A stretch of DNA of 37,130 nt from assembly GCA_017857195.1 (NCBI GenBank), contig JAFMDM010000005.1:1-37130 (forward strand), written 5' to 3'. Below the pieces are notes generated by a model. It was not told where the DNA came from and made no database searches. It saw nothing but the letters and a program-made list of their open reading frames with translations. Source of the stretch: Methanobacteriota archaeon. Lineage in GTDB: Archaea > Thermoproteota > Thermoprotei_A > Sulfolobales > Sulfolobaceae. The translations under genes were made by a program, and so were the position numbers. Of the stretch, positions 23,137-32,901 are shown piece after piece (the first letter of the stretch is position 1; each line of letters begins with the position of its first letter).

Positions 23137-23655
23137 CTAATAAGACATACGGTTCAACTCCCTCTCCAAAACCTCCCTAAACGTTGTGAATGCTTCCTGT
23201 GAATAGAGGCAAAGTATCACCTCCAAATCAAGGTGCCAGAGCTCCCTCAACACCTTGGCCGTGATTTGGGCACACCTGGAGTATGGGTAACCGTATATTC
23301 CCGTGGAGATGGCAGGTAGAGCGACACTCCTTGCGCCCAGCTCCACCGCCTTCAGTATAGAGTTCCTCACCGCCTCCTCCAGTTTTTCGTCGCCCTCCAT
23401 GCCGAACTTGGGACCTACAGCGTGGATCACATATCTTGCCCTCAACTTCCCCGCTGAGGTCACCGCCACCCCTCCAGTGGGTATCGGTCCGTGTTTCCTC
23501 ACGTACTCGTCGCTCTCCCTCTGTATTGTGGGTCCTCCCTTTCTTGAAATGGCCAGGGCAACCCCACCACCGTGCTGAAGATAGGAGTTTGCAGCGTTCA
23601 CAATGACGTCCGCCTCAACCTCAGTGATGTCCCCCTGGATCACTTTCACCCTCAT
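23137..23655 (-). CDS. Macro-domain protein (ADP-ribose binding / deacylation)
   Basis: This single macro domain (172 residues) binds ADP-ribose and may hydrolyse ADP-ribosyl esters or O-acetyl-ADP-ribose. The motifs [32 protein letters not shown] at residues 4-35 and [20 protein letters not shown] at about 119-138 are typical of the bacterial/archaeal YmdB and AF1521-like group. Its ATG overlaps the hyuB stop by 4 bp, and the hje gene follows 24 nt after its stop. It therefore belongs to the hyuA-hyuB-macro-hje transcript. No ADP-ribosyltransferase or sirtuin partner is visible nearby. Confidence 0.9.
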   Translation of the reverse strand: MRVKVIQGDITEVEADVIVNAANSYLQHGGGVALAISRKGGPTIQRESDEYVRKHGPIPTGGVAVTSAGKLRARYVIHAVGPKFGMEGDEKLEEAVRNSILKAVELGARSVALPAISTGIYGYPYSRCAQITAKVLRELWHLDLEVILCLYSQEAFTTFREVLERELNRMSY

Positions 23656-25220
23656 TTCCCGTCCCTATCTGGCGTGCTGGTCAACGTCTTGGCGTCAATG
23701 GGAATACCGTAACCTCCTCCGCCAGGGGTCTCCAACACCACTTCCTCCTCAGGGTTGACCTTCACCGTAAATTTGCTTGGCATTTCCCTTCCGTTCACTG
23801 TGGCCCTTCCAGGTTTCCCTGGAGAACCACCTGCAAGTCCCCAGGGACCCAACTTGAACCTATCGGCCAAGAGGGAGACCGTGGCGGGGGCAGTGAGCTT
23901 GAAGGCCCTAACTATTCCATCTCCACCCCTGAACTTACCAGAACCACCGCTTCCCACCCTCACTTGGTACCTTGTGAAGAACAGAGGGAACTGTCTTTCC
24001 GCCACCTCTATTGGTGTGTTCAGTGTGTTACTCATGTTTATGTGAACTGCGCTCTCCCCGTCTCCATCGGGCCTGGCACCGCTCCCACCGCCTAACGTTT
24101 CGTAGTAGGACCAATACCTACCGTTCCACGTCCCTCCCATCATGACGTTCATCATTGTCCCGTGGGCCGCGGCAGGTATCCATGGAAGTGCCTTTGATAG
24201 GGCCAGGAACGTCACGTCAGCCACCCTCTGTGAGGTCTCCACGTTACCTCCTCCCACTGCTGCAGGCTTCCTTGGATTGACCAGGGAACCTTCCGACGCC
24301 TTAACCTCAACTGAACTGTAGAACCCGTGGTTAGTTGGCACTTCACCCACAGCGCACCTAACCGCAAAGGATACGGCGGAGTACGTAACTCCTGGAACTG
24401 CGTTCAGCGGTCCGTCGATCTGTGGATCTGTACCCTCGAAGTCGGCCACTATGGTCTGGCCCAAGGTAAGGGTCACCTTAACCTTCACCAATCCGTCCCT
24501 CCACTCAAGATAGTCCTCGGCCTGGAAACTACCCGTGGGCCAGGAGGAGGTCCTTCTCCTTACCATTTCCTTTGCGTAGTCTATGGAGCTGTCCCATCCT
24601 TCTTGCAGCCTCTGTGCTCCGTACTTCTCCACTAATTGTTTCACCCTCATTACACCTAACCTGTTGGCGGCAAGTTGAGCCCTCAGGTCTCCCAACGACA
24701 CGTATGGCACCTTGAAGTTCTCCTCCACCATTTTGAACACTTCTTTAACGGGCTCGCCTCGCCTCATCAACTTAACAGGTGGAATTACGAACCCCTCCTC
24801 GTAGAGGGTGGACGCGTTTGGGTTTATGCTTCCAGGCACGGGACCTCCCACGTCCACCTGATGGGCCTTATTTACTGCGTAACCAATTAGGGAAGGTGCA
24901 AATATGGGAGTGATGACTCCCACGTCGTTTAGGTGGGTTCCAGAAATGTAAGGATCGTTGAACAGGACGGTGTCTCCCTCCTGCAGCTCAATTCCTTCCC
25001 TTTCAATATGGTTCAACAGGTTTGAGACTCCGACCTTAAATGAGCCCAAGTGCACTGGTATGTGTTCCGCCTGTGCCACTATCCTACCTTGAGCGTCCAC
25101 TATGGCACAACTGTGGTCCATCCTCTCCCTTATGTTGGGAGAGAGGGCGCTTCTCTTGAGCGCCACCCCCATTTCCTCGGATATGAAAACCGTGGCCCTG
25201 TGTACTACCTCCCAGTTCAT
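23652..25220 (-). CDS. hyuB: Hydantoinase B / 5-oxoprolinase C-terminal-type subunit
   Basis: This is HyuB (522 residues), partner of HyuA in ATP-dependent opening of cyclic amides (N-methylhydantoin, 5-oxoproline) or in related carboxylases. It starts [60 protein letters not shown] and has [41 protein letters not shown] and a closing [13 protein letters not shown], all family features. The length is normal. Its ATG overlaps the hyuA stop by 4 bp, and its stop overlaps the macro-domain gene by 4 bp. The exact ring substrate is not readable; 5-oxoproline is favoured if the pyroglutamyl peptidase at 33 kb works with it, hydantoin if it belongs to the ureide island. Confidence 0.9.
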   Translation of the reverse strand: MNWEVVHRATVFISEEMGVALKRSALSPNIRERMDHSCAIVDAQGRIVAQAEHIPVHLGSFKVGVSNLLNHIEREGIELQEGDTVLFNDPYISGTHLNDVGVITPIFAPSLIGYAVNKAHQVDVGGPVPGSINPNASTLYEEGFVIPPVKLMRRGEPVKEVFKMVEENFKVPYVSLGDLRAQLAANRLGVMRVKQLVEKYGAQRLQEGWDSSIDYAKEMVRRRTSSWPTGSFQAEDYLEWRDGLVKVKVTLTLGQTIVADFEGTDPQIDGPLNAVPGVTYSAVSFAVRCAVGEVPTNHGFYSSVEVKASEGSLVNPRKPAAVGGGNVETSQRVADVTFLALSKALPWIPAAAHGTMMNVMMGGTWNGRYWSYYETLGGGSGARPDGDGESAVHINMSNTLNTPIEVAERQFPLFFTRYQVRVGSGGSGKFRGGDGIVRAFKLTAPATVSLLADRFKLGPWGLAGGSPGKPGRATVNGREMPSKFTVKVNPEEEVVLETPGGGGYGIPIDAKTLTSTPDRDGK

Positions 25221-27157
25221 TTCTCCATCACCAGCGAACCAGTTCCATGTACCTTACAGTTCCATCCCTTTCTGACCAGGGTGGTTGAGGAGTACTCCTG
25301 TATGATCGCTGGCCCCTTTAAGGTGAACCCTTCTCTCAGCTCCTCCCTCCTGTAAATTGGTACCTTACTCCAACCATCGTCAAGGAACACCTCTCTCTCC
25401 TTCACGTTAACTTCCCCCCCTTCGGGGGCCCTTAGGTTAACGTTGTACCCTGGGTATACAGCGAACACCCTGGCAGTTACAACTTCTACGGCCCTTGGCA
25501 TGGTGAACCCGTAGGTTCTCATGTGCCTCTCCTCGAAACTCTCCCTCACCTTGGAGGTGTCATCTACGGGAATTGTAAGTTCCCAGCCCTGTCCCTCATA
25601 TCTCACGTCCGCGTACCTAAGGAACGAGGCCCCTGGGAACCTCTCCATGAGCCTCTCCTCCAGCCTCCTGTAAGTTGCCTCCAAGTCCTCGGGATAGGAG
25701 GACGAGGCCTCGAACTTCCTGTTAGCGAAGGCCAGCCCAAGGGCGCTGAAGAGTCCAGGATGGGGTGGTACCACCACCTTCCTGACCTCCATTTCCTCAG
25801 CCAACCTCAATGCGTACTGTGGTCCTGCGCCTCCGAAGGCGAACAGGGTGAACTCCTTTGGATCAAGCCCCCTTTCCACAGTGACTAGCCTTACGGCCCT
25901 TGACATCTCCAGGGACGCCAGGTCGGATGCCATGTGGGCGACCTCTACCGGGTCACCGAGTGTCTGCAATGCCTTTCTGGAGAGGTCCAGGTCCAACCTC
26001 ATTCCCTCCGAGATCTCCGATGGTATCCATCCCATTGTCAACGAACCGTCGGTCAAGGTAGGTGACGTACCTCCCTTCCCGTAACAGGCAGGTCCTGGGT
26101 CAGCCCCTACGCTAAGGGGTCCAACCCTGAGGGCACCTCCCTCGTCTCTCCACACTATTGTCCCCCCTCCGGCGGAGACCTCAGCCAAGTCCACGAACGG
26201 AAACCTAACTGGATATCCAGATCCCTTCACCACCCTTCCCTGATGTACTCTTCCTCCCACCTCGTGTTCCTGCGTTGTCTCCACGTTGAAGTCCACCACA
26301 GTTCCTGCCTTAGCTGTGGTACCTCCCATGTCGAAGCTCAGGGCGTTCCTTTCCCCCATTATTTTAGCCAGGGCAGATACGCCCACAACTCCTGCGGCTG
26401 GGCCGGACTCTATTAGTTGTACAGGTCTCTCCTTTGCCTCAGCGGAGTCCACCAAACCTCCTGAACTGGCCATGATGAAGAACTTAGGGGATCCAACTTC
26501 CCTCAGGGCCCCCTCCAATCCCTCCAAGTACCTGCTTACAATAGGTTGAAGAACGGCGTTCACTACAGTTGTGGAAGTCCTCTCATACTCCCTGGGTTCT
26601 GGGGAGACCTGATGGGAGACGGAAACGTAGGAGAAATATTTCCTGGCAACGTCGTAGGCCACGCTCTCGTTTCTCTGGTTTATGTAGGAATGAAGGAAGC
26701 ATATGGCCATGGACTTAGCGCCCATTTCCATGGCCTTCTTGGCCACCTCCTCCACCTCCCTGGGATCCACGGGCGTGAGAACCTTCCCGGTGAAGTCCGT
26801 CCTCTCCGCCACCTCCAACCTCATTTCCCTGGGAATGAGAGGCTTGGGTTTCCTGAACCTCAGGTCGTATAGGTCCGGCCTGTTTTGTCTTCCTATCTCT
26901 ATGACGTCCTTGAACCCCTTTGTAGTGATCAGTGCTACCTTGGGTAATTCAAGTCCCATCTGTCCTAGGAGGGCGTTGGTGGCTATTGTGGTGGCGTGAA
27001 GTATGGCCTCAGCATCTCCGAACCTCCTCAAACCATTCATCACACCCTGTTCTGGATTCTTGGGTGTGGTGGGTCCCTTGTAAACCATCAAGCCGCCACG
27101 ATCATCTATTGCCACCAGGTCCGTGAACGTTCCTCCAACGTCTACAGCGACTATCAC
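25217..27157 (-). CDS. hyuA: Hydantoinase A / 5-oxoprolinase N-terminal-type ATPase subunit
   Basis: This is HyuA (646 residues), the ATP-using subunit with an actin-like fold. The N-terminal phosphate loop [14 protein letters not shown] and the second one [19 protein letters not shown] are intact, as are [44 protein letters not shown] and [19 protein letters not shown] choose GTG 27157 (reading [14 protein letters not shown]), because a TATA box at 27178-27185 lies about 25 nt upstream. The longer frame from GTG 27178 would place the promoter against its start codon. It is the first gene of the hyuA-hyuB-macro-hje operon and is divergent from the ABC importer operon. Confidence 0.9.
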   Translation of the reverse strand: MIVAVDVGGTFTDLVAIDDRGGLMVYKGPTTPKNPEQGVMNGLRRFGDAEAILHATTIATNALLGQMGLELPKVALITTKGFKDVIEIGRQNRPDLYDLRFRKPKPLIPREMRLEVAERTDFTGKVLTPVDPREVEEVAKKAMEMGAKSMAICFLHSYINQRNESVAYDVARKYFSYVSVSHQVSPEPREYERTSTTVVNAVLQPIVSRYLEGLEGALREVGSPKFFIMASSGGLVDSAEAKERPVQLIESGPAAGVVGVSALAKIMGERNALSFDMGGTTAKAGTVVDFNVETTQEHEVGGRVHQGRVVKGSGYPVRFPFVDLAEVSAGGGTIVWRDEGGALRVGPLSVGADPGPACYGKGGTSPTLTDGSLTMGWIPSEISEGMRLDLDLSRKALQTLGDPVEVAHMASDLASLEMSRAVRLVTVERGLDPKEFTLFAFGGAGPQYALRLAEEMEVRKVVVPPHPGLFSALGLAFANRKFEASSSYPEDLEATYRRLEERLMERFPGASFLRYADVRYEGQGWELTIPVDDTSKVRESFEERHMRTYGFTMPRAVEVVTARVFAVYPGYNVNLRAPEGGEVNVKEREVFLDDGWSKVPIYRREELREGFTLKGPAIIQEYSSTTLVRKGWNCKVHGTGSLVMEK

Positions 27158-27177
27158 ATGAGAACCTCGCGGTTCCA

Positions 27178-27185
27178 CTTATAAG
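27178..27185 (-). promoter_or_regulatory. TATA box for the hyuA operon
   Basis: CTTATAAG is itself palindromic. On the minus strand it is centred about 25 nt before GTG 27157, which supports a leaderless start there. Confidence 0.5.
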
Positions 27186-27440
27186 TATCGAGGGTGAGAG
27201 TTTCAGGAAAGCTCCTCCTGGAGGCCATTCATAAGGTGGGAATTTATGGGATAGTGACCATCATTCCAGGGATCCTGTGGAATTGATTTTGTTCCGATAG
27301 GGATGCTAACTAAACAATGTAGCTCACTTACATTCAAGTCAATTTTGTTTGGTCTAATCCCTTGTCTTATCACTATATACTGCAAAATAGATATCTATAT
27401 CAATTCATATTGTACAGTTTTCAATTCAGGTCTGACAAAA
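27186..27440. other. Divergent intergenic region, hyuA / ABC importer
   Basis: About 255 bases, AT-rich towards the importer gene, hold no convincing gene. A minus-strand frame of 60 codons at 27203-27385 lacks any recognisable feature and its promoter context is poor. Regulatory sites are likely, but no clear dyad was found. Confidence 0.3.
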
Positions 27441-27448
27441 CTTATTAG
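27441..27448 (+). promoter_or_regulatory. TATA box for the ABC importer operon
   Basis: ACTTATTAG is centred about 28 nt before ATG 27473, again consistent with a leaderless start for the first gene. Confidence 0.5.
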
Positions 27449-27472
27449 TAGCCATAAGTAGCCTTAATTGCG

Positions 27473-29134
27473 ATGGGTAAGAAGAGAGGAATAGGGAGAA
27501 CTGCTCTCATTGTGATCGTCGTGGTGATTGTGGTCGTGGCCGCTGTAGCAGCGGTCGTTTTGATGACCAACACAGGGAAGCCCACCGCGTCTCCACCCTC
27601 CAACTCCACTGGTACAGGTGCTGGAACGGGCGGATCTTCACCCTCCAACGCCACCCTGACCACAGGCTTCTTTGAGGACGTGACGTCCTTGAGCCCAGTG
27701 AACTGGTTCACCATATCAGACTTGGACGTACTCCAACTGATCTTCAACACGTTAGTTGAGGTTAATGCCTCAGGCCTCCCCGCCCCAGGCCTCGCTCAAA
27801 GTTGGACGGTATCCAATAATGGAATGACCTACACTTTCAACCTATATCATAACATAACCTGGCAGGACGGAAAGCCCCTCACCGCACAGGACGTTGTTTT
27901 CACGTTCAATTATTGGAAGAAGTATCACTTCCCCTATTACGCGGCCTTGTCAGCATTGATTCAGAACGCCACTGCCATAAACAACTACACTGTGCAGGTA
28001 AATTTGGTCCACCCTGACGCCGGTTTCCTATTGGACTTGGCCGACCTTGGTATGATAATACCCCAACACATATGGCAGAACATAACTAACCCCTTCAATC
28101 AGTCTAACCTAATAGGAGACGGACCTTTCCAATTCGTCTCCAGAACACCAGGAGTAGACATAATACTCAAGGCCAACCCACACTATTTCCTTGGCGAACC
28201 ACATTTCAAGTATCTGGTCATAAAGATCTTCAGCTCAGTGGACTCAGCTCTGGCTGCGTTAGAGTCAGGTAGCGTCAACATGCTTGAGTTACCTGAGGGG
28301 ACTAGTCTCACCCAGCTATCCTCTTACCCCTCAATACACATTGTGGACACGCCAAGTACCATGATATATTATATCAGCATGAATACTCAAACATTCCCCT
28401 TCAACAACACCCTTGTGAGACAGGCAATTGCATATGCCATAAACAAGACCGCCATCCTGGACCTGGCTTTCCTAAAGCAGGGCTCAGTGGCCAACTCCGT
28501 CATATCGCCTGCCCTATCCTATTGGTATGATCCTCAAGTCAAGAACTACACATACAATCCATCCTTGGCGGTTCAATTGTTAAAGGAGGCTGGGTTCTCC
28601 AACTCAAGCGGTCAATGGGTCAACTCACAGGGACAGCAATTGACGTTCACCCTCCTCATACCCAATCAGGCCCCTTGGATAGAGATAGCCACAATAATGC
28701 AGCAGGAATTGGGACAGATAGGCATAACAGTACATGTCCAGGCCGTTGATCCCACCACTTGGGAGAACATAGTAATAGGGACCCATAACTATCAGATGAC
28801 CCTGGGTAGCTGGAGGCTATACTTCGATCCCATGCTCTTCCTTGAACCGTCCTTCGATTCAAATGAGAGTGGTCCCAATGGACTAAACTTCGCCGTATTC
28901 AAGAACTCAACTGTGGATTCCCTGATACAGAGCGCAATATACTCTCCTTCCTTGGGAACGGAGAAGGGCTATGTTTATCAAATACAGGCTGCGGTATCTC
29001 AGCAGGTTCCTTGGATAATGTTGGCCTACGGACAGGACATATGGGCAGTACAGGGATATACAAACTGGCAGGGCGTTCCAAGGTATGGCCTCTGGTACTA
29101 TACCAACTTCCTTAGTATTACCCCCACGGGATGA
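27473..29134 (+). CDS. ABC importer substrate-binding protein (family 5, DppA/OppA-like)
   Basis: This is the extracellular solute-binding subunit (553 residues). A basic start (MGKKRGIGR) leads into one membrane segment at about residues 11-33, followed by a Ser/Thr/Gly/Pro linker (about 34-62), the usual Sulfolobales way of tethering binding proteins to the outer face. The family-5 signature is clear: PAPGLAQSWTVSNNGMTYTFNLYHNITWQDGKPLTAQDVVFTFNYWKK at about residues 101-149. Many NxS/T sites suggest N-glycosylation. Substrates of this family in archaea include di- and oligopeptides and oligosaccharides. The flanking pyroglutamyl peptidase, GGT-fold enzyme and HyuAB favour peptides or amide-containing compounds, but that is inference. 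It is the first gene of a five-gene operon. Confidence 0.92.
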   Translation: MGKKRGIGRTALIVIVVVIVVVAAVAAVVLMTNTGKPTASPPSNSTGTGAGTGGSSPSNATLTTGFFEDVTSLSPVNWFTISDLDVLQLIFNTLVEVNASGLPAPGLAQSWTVSNNGMTYTFNLYHNITWQDGKPLTAQDVVFTFNYWKKYHFPYYAALSALIQNATAINNYTVQVNLVHPDAGFLLDLADLGMIIPQHIWQNITNPFNQSNLIGDGPFQFVSRTPGVDIILKANPHYFLGEPHFKYLVIKIFSSVDSALAALESGSVNMLELPEGTSLTQLSSYPSIHIVDTPSTMIYYISMNTQTFPFNNTLVRQAIAYAINKTAILDLAFLKQGSVANSVISPALSYWYDPQVKNYTYNPSLAVQLLKEAGFSNSSGQWVNSQGQQLTFTLLIPNQAPWIEIATIMQQELGQIGITVHVQAVDPTTWENIVIGTHNYQMTLGSWRLYFDPMLFLEPSFDSNESGPNGLNFAVFKNSTVDSLIQSAIYSPSLGTEKGYVYQIQAAVSQQVPWIMLAYGQDIWAVQGYTNWQGVPRYGLWYYTNFLSITPTG

Positions 29135-29140
29135 GAACAG

Positions 29141-30115
29141 TTGGCCTGGCGCGGCTACTTGGTTCAAAGGTTAACGTTTTTCTTTTATTCTTTCCTTATC
29201 CTTTTGGTCCTCAACTTCCTCATTCCCAGGCTGATGCCGGGGAACCCTGTGTCTAGGTTCGTCAATCCCCTCATGTCACCTGCGGCTCAGCATCAAATAC
29301 TTGAACAGTTCGGTCTCACCAAGCCGCTTTACGTTCAGTTTCTCCTCTACCTAAAGGGCGTATTTACAGGGAACTTCGGTCTTTCCTTTCTCTACTACCC
29401 TACTCCAGTTTCTACACTGATAGTACAGAGGCTTCCCTGGACCCTCTTTCTCACGGGAACCGCCACTGTTCTGGCAGCCCTCATAGGAATGGTCCTTGGA
29501 CTCTTAGCGGCGTGGAAGAGAGGGAAGGTGGACTCAGCGGCCGTGTATTCCTCCATGGCTCTTCGATCCCTACCCACCTTCTGGCTGGGGCTAGTGCTCC
29601 TTATACTCTTCGGGGTGACATTGAAGGTCTTTCCCACAAGCGGTTACTTCTCGACCTCTCTCCTCACCTCAGGGGGAGGAGTCCTTCTATTCATCCAAAG
29701 TCTTCTCTATCATTCAGTTCTACCTATCATAACACTCATGGCCTATTTGGTTGGAGGGAACTTACTTATCATGAGGGCCTCCACCTTAAACACAATAAGG
29801 GAGGACTATGTGACCACCCTTAAGGCCTTCGGTTACGACGATGGGAAGATAGTGTATGGGCACGTGTTGAAGAATGCTTCCCTTCCCATGCTCACCAACA
29901 TCGGTATTCAGATGGGCTACATAGTGAGCGGTGCTGTATTGGTGGAGACGGTCTTCTCCTATCCTGGGATGGGCCTGTTGGTCTATCAGGCCGTGTTGGC
30001 GAGGGACTATCCCACCCTGCAGGGATCCTTCTTCGTGTTAACGCTGACCACACTGGTGGCCCTATTGGTTGTGGACCTCCTCTACGGGTTACTTGACCCT
30101 AGAGTTAGGAGGTGA
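29141..30115 (+). CDS. ABC importer permease 1 (DppB-like)
   Basis: This is the first membrane subunit of the importer (324 residues). Six or so membrane spans are visible. The N-terminal pattern YLVQRLTFFFYSFLILLVLNFLIPRLMPGNP and EQFGLTKPLYVQFLLYLKGVFTGNFGLSF are standard for DppB/OppB, and the EAA-type loop that contacts the ATPases is EDYVTTLKAFGYDDGKIVYGHVLKNASLPML at about residues 223-253. The start is TTG, 6 nt after the binding-protein stop. It is followed directly by the second permease. Confidence 0.92.
   Translation: MAWRGYLVQRLTFFFYSFLILLVLNFLIPRLMPGNPVSRFVNPLMSPAAQHQILEQFGLTKPLYVQFLLYLKGVFTGNFGLSFLYYPTPVSTLIVQRLPWTLFLTGTATVLAALIGMVLGLLAAWKRGKVDSAAVYSSMALRSLPTFWLGLVLLILFGVTLKVFPTSGYFSTSLLTSGGGVLLFIQSLLYHSVLPIITLMAYLVGGNLLIMRASTLNTIREDYVTTLKAFGYDDGKIVYGHVLKNASLPMLTNIGIQMGYIVSGAVLVETVFSYPGMGLLVYQAVLARDYPTLQGSFFVLTLTTLVALLVVDLLYGLLDPRVRR
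30107..30115 (+). promoter_or_regulatory. Strong ribosome site deciding the start of permease 2
   Basis: AGGAGGTGA overlaps the end of permease 1 and sits 4 nt before ATG 30120. It supports that ATG over the TTG at 30069, which would overlap permease 1 by 47 bp and add 17 non-conserved residues. Confidence 0.7.
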
Positions 30116-30119
30116 CCCC

Positions 30120-30971
30120 ATGCAGTCCAGTCGTGGCTATACGGATCTCTTGGGAAGGTTGGTTAGAGATCCCAAGGGAGCCGTTGGATTGGGAGTGATA
30201 CTTTGTTTCACCATACTTCCATTTTTGAGGCCCCTCATCACCAAGTATCCTCCCCTGGCAGTGGGTGTGGGGGTGCCAAATGAGCCGCCATCTCACCTAC
30301 ATCCAATGGGAACGACCAGTCTGGGGCAGGACGTCTTCAGCCAATTTCTGGCAGGAGGATTGGTTCCAGTGGAGGTTGGGGTTCTCACTGGAATATTCAC
30401 CTCCCTCCTGGTGGTGTTGATCGCCATACCTGCTGGATATTACTCTCAGAGACTTGGGAGGTTGCTAACATTGATCACTGACGTGTTCCTCATAATTCCA
30501 ACTTTGCCTCTGATCATTCTCATAGGCGTTTACCTTGGGCCCAGCCTCATAAACCAGGTTTTGGTGCTCACCCTTATCTCCTGGCCCTTCCCCGCGAGGG
30601 TAGTGGCGTCTCAAGTGTTAAGTCTTAAGGAGAGGGGATTCGTTCAGGGGGCCAAGGCCCTGGGGGCTTCTGACGCGAGGATCATGTTTGGGGAGATCCT
30701 GCCGAACGTCACCAACCTCATAATTTCCAACAGCATCCTGGTCATAATATTCGCCATACTCTTTCAGACAGCCATCTCGTTTCTGGGACTGGGGGTACCC
30801 ACAGCACCAGGGTGGGGAAACATGTTATATTACGCGGAGCAATCTGGGGCTATAGCTAGCGGAGAGTGGTGGTGGGTCGTGCCTCCTGGACTGGGGATAT
30901 TGGCGGTGGCCTTCGGCTTCTCCCTACTCTTCCTCAGGCTTGAGGAATTGTTGGGTGTGGAGGTGAGATAA
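30120..30971 (+). CDS. ABC importer permease 2 (DppC-like)
   Basis: This is the second membrane subunit (283 residues). It carries the DppC/OppC pattern: an N-terminal LLGRLVRDPKGAVGLGVILCF span, HPMGTTSLGQDVFSQFLAGG at about residues 60-79 (the usual lGTDxxGRDvlsr motif in modified form), and the EAA loop ERGFVQGAKALGASDARIMFGEILPNVTNLI at about 176-206. The start is ATG 30120, set by the strong ribosome site. The stop overlaps the ATG of the first ATPase gene by 1 bp (TAATG). Confidence 0.92.
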   Translation: MQSSRGYTDLLGRLVRDPKGAVGLGVILCFTILPFLRPLITKYPPLAVGVGVPNEPPSHLHPMGTTSLGQDVFSQFLAGGLVPVEVGVLTGIFTSLLVVLIAIPAGYYSQRLGRLLTLITDVFLIIPTLPLIILIGVYLGPSLINQVLVLTLISWPFPARVVASQVLSLKERGFVQGAKALGASDARIMFGEILPNVTNLIISNSILVIIFAILFQTAISFLGLGVPTAPGWGNMLYYAEQSGAIASGEWWWVVPPGLGILAVAFGFSLLFLRLEELLGVEVR

Positions 30972-31912
30972 TGACAATCTTGGACGTAAGAGATCTAAAC
31001 GTGGTTTACAGGGCGAACGGAAGGGAAATCGAAGCAGTGAGAGACCTATCGTTCACCGTGGAGAAGGGAGATTCGATGGCCGTGGTCGGAGAATCTGGCT
31101 CAGGGAAGACCACATTGGCCGTGGCCATCATGGGGCTCCTACCCTCACAGGCAATTGTTAGATCAGGGCAAATACTCCTTGAAGGGCAGGACCTGGTCAC
31201 AATGCCAGAGAGTGAGAGAAGGAAGATTAGGTGGAAGAAGGTAGCCATGGTGTTTCAAGCTTCACAGAACGCCCTTGACCCAGTTAAGAAGGTAGGTTCT
31301 CAATTGGTTGAACTTTACCTCTATCATAATAGAGGCGCCAAGAAGGAGGAGGCTCTGGATAGGGTAGCCAAGGCCCTGCTCACTGTCAACCTCAGTCAAT
31401 CCATCATGAACATGTATCCTCACGAACTTTCAGGGGGAATGAAACAGAGGGCAGTGATAGCGGCTTCCCTCCTGCTGGAACCAGATGTGCTCTTGGCAGA
31501 TGAACCCACCACTGCTCTCGATGTGGTAACCCAGGCTGAAATACTATTGCTCATCAAGAGGATAGTATCTGAGAGGGGGCTCACTCTGCTATTCATCACC
31601 CACGATATAAGCCTAGTGGCTTCCCTGTGCAATAGGATAATGGTAATGTATGGGGGGACGGATATGGAGAGCGGGCCCATGAGAGACGTTCTACTCTCCC
31701 CCACCCACCCATATACTCAAAGACTCATGGAGGTACTTAAGGGTCTTGAGGAAGGGAGATTGACCCTTGAACAGTTAAGGGAGGATCAGGGAAGGGGTTG
31801 TCCGTTTCTATCAAGATGTCGTTTCGCAGAATCAAGGTGTGCTGAAGGTTTGCCCAAAAGGAGATCCTTAGGGAATAGGGAGGTAAGATGTCTAGTGAGA
31901 GGTGAAGGATGA
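30971..31912 (+). CDS. ABC importer ATPase 1 (DppD-like)
   Basis: This is one of two nucleotide-binding subunits (313 residues). The Walker A motif GESGSGKTTL is at residues 40-49, the signature LSGGMKQR and Walker B VLLADEPTTALD follow, and the switch histidine is in FITHD. The C-terminal end CPFLSRCRFAESRCAEG with a final VRCLV is the cysteine cluster (a probable [4Fe-4S] site) seen in the oligopeptide group. A 44-base segment over Walker A is identical to the second ATPase gene. The second ATPase begins at its very end. Confidence 0.93.
   Translation: MTILDVRDLNVVYRANGREIEAVRDLSFTVEKGDSMAVVGESGSGKTTLAVAIMGLLPSQAIVRSGQILLEGQDLVTMPESERRKIRWKKVAMVFQASQNALDPVKKVGSQLVELYLYHNRGAKKEEALDRVAKALLTVNLSQSIMNMYPHELSGGMKQRAVIAASLLLEPDVLLADEPTTALDVVTQAEILLLIKRIVSERGLTLLFITHDISLVASLCNRIMVMYGGTDMESGPMRDVLLSPTHPYTQRLMEVLKGLEEGRLTLEQLREDQGRGCPFLSRCRFAESRCAEGLPKRRSLGNREVRCLVRGEG
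31077..31120 (+). repeat. 44-bp exact repeat, copy 1 (Walker A of ATPase 1)
   Basis: The segment encoding AVVGESGSGKTTLA is base-for-base identical to 32020-32063, in the same codon phase, while both flanks differ. See the second copy. Confidence 0.9.
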
Positions 31913-31913
31913 G

Positions 31914-32831
31914 ATGTTGGCCCTTGAGGTGAGATCTATCACCAAGAGGTTCAGGAGGGGAAACGTCACTGTTAACGCCCTTAATGATGTATCCATAGGA
32001 TTGGATGAAGGGGAAAGGTTGGCCGTGGTCGGAGAATCTGGCTCAGGGAAGACCACATTGGCCAGAATAATGGTGGGACTAGAACAGCCGGATCAAGGTG
32101 AGATATACTTCATGGGTAGGAAGGTGGCCGATCCCAAGACTAAGATGGACGTTGAGACAAGGAGGAAGTTCTCCATTGTCTTTCAAGACCCCTACGAGAC
32201 GCTTAACCCTGTCAAGACCGTGTTTGATATAGTTGGTTTTCCGCTCAGCGTGAGGGGAGTTAAGGGGGAGAAGTTGAGGGAGGCAGTATACTCGGTGCTG
32301 AGGGACGTCAGACTCACTCCGCCCGAACTTTACGTATCTAAACTCCCCCAACAGTTATCGGGTGGACAGAGGCAACGGGTGGCCATAGCTAGGGCACTAA
32401 TATATGGACCTAAGGTATTACTGGCAGACGAGCCTACTACAATGATCGACGCCTCCTTGAAGGCGGAGGTCCTGAAGCTCTTCCTGGACCTCTCCTCCAA
32501 GTATGGGGTAAACCTGGTCACAATAACTCACGACTTCAGCGTGGCTCCAATACTATCCCATAGGGTGGTGGTAATGTATAAGGGAATGATAGTTGAGGAG
32601 GGTCCAACAAGGGAGGTGCTAACCAACCCGCTTCATCCCTACACCCAGGCGCTTATAGCCGCAGTTCCCAAATTGGAGGGGGAAGTCAAACTCATGGTTA
32701 GGCAGGAGGAGACAAGGGAGGAAAGAGGCTGTCCCTTCTTCTCCAGATGTCCCATGAGGATGGAGAAGTGCAGGGAAGAGCCTCCCATGAGGGACCTTGG
32801 GGATAGGAGGGTGAGATGTTTCCTGTACTAA
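31914..32831 (+). CDS. ABC importer ATPase 2 (DppF-like)
   Basis: This is the second nucleotide-binding subunit (305 residues). Walker A GESGSGKTTL falls at residues 40-49, exactly as in ATPase 1; the signature LSGGQRQR, Walker B VLLADEPTTMID and TITHD follow. The C-terminal cysteine cluster CPFFSRCPMRMEKCREE with a final VRCFLY is intact. I choose ATG 31914, 8 nt after GAGAGGTGA; a GTG at 31902 would add four residues. The aspartate of the common TTALD is here TMID. The operon ends here, and a convergent gene starts about 70 bp later. Confidence 0.93.
   Translation: MLALEVRSITKRFRRGNVTVNALNDVSIGLDEGERLAVVGESGSGKTTLARIMVGLEQPDQGEIYFMGRKVADPKTKMDVETRRKFSIVFQDPYETLNPVKTVFDIVGFPLSVRGVKGEKLREAVYSVLRDVRLTPPELYVSKLPQQLSGGQRQRVAIARALIYGPKVLLADEPTTMIDASLKAEVLKLFLDLSSKYGVNLVTITHDFSVAPILSHRVVVMYKGMIVEEGPTREVLTNPLHPYTQALIAAVPKLEGEVKLMVRQEETREERGCPFFSRCPMRMEKCREEPPMRDLGDRRVRCFLY
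32020..32063 (+). repeat. 44-bp exact repeat, copy 2 (Walker A of ATPase 2)
   Basis: This copy is identical to 31077-31120, about 940 bp away in direct orientation. Protein conservation alone does not explain identity at every third codon position, so gene conversion between the two ATPase genes is the likely cause. Confidence 0.9.
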
Positions 32832-32901
32832 GTTTCCCGCACTGAGAAAGATGGAATGCTTGACCCTCTGGCTACACCCCATGAACTTTTATGAGCTCAG
32901 T

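Noticed and set aside
26286-27184. Several plus-strand frames of 60-108 codons
   Set aside because: They are antisense to hyuA, which has full family motifs.
27203-27385. 60-codon minus-strand frame in the hyuA/ABC gap
   Set aside because: No motif, no good promoter, low-quality sequence; more likely intergenic.
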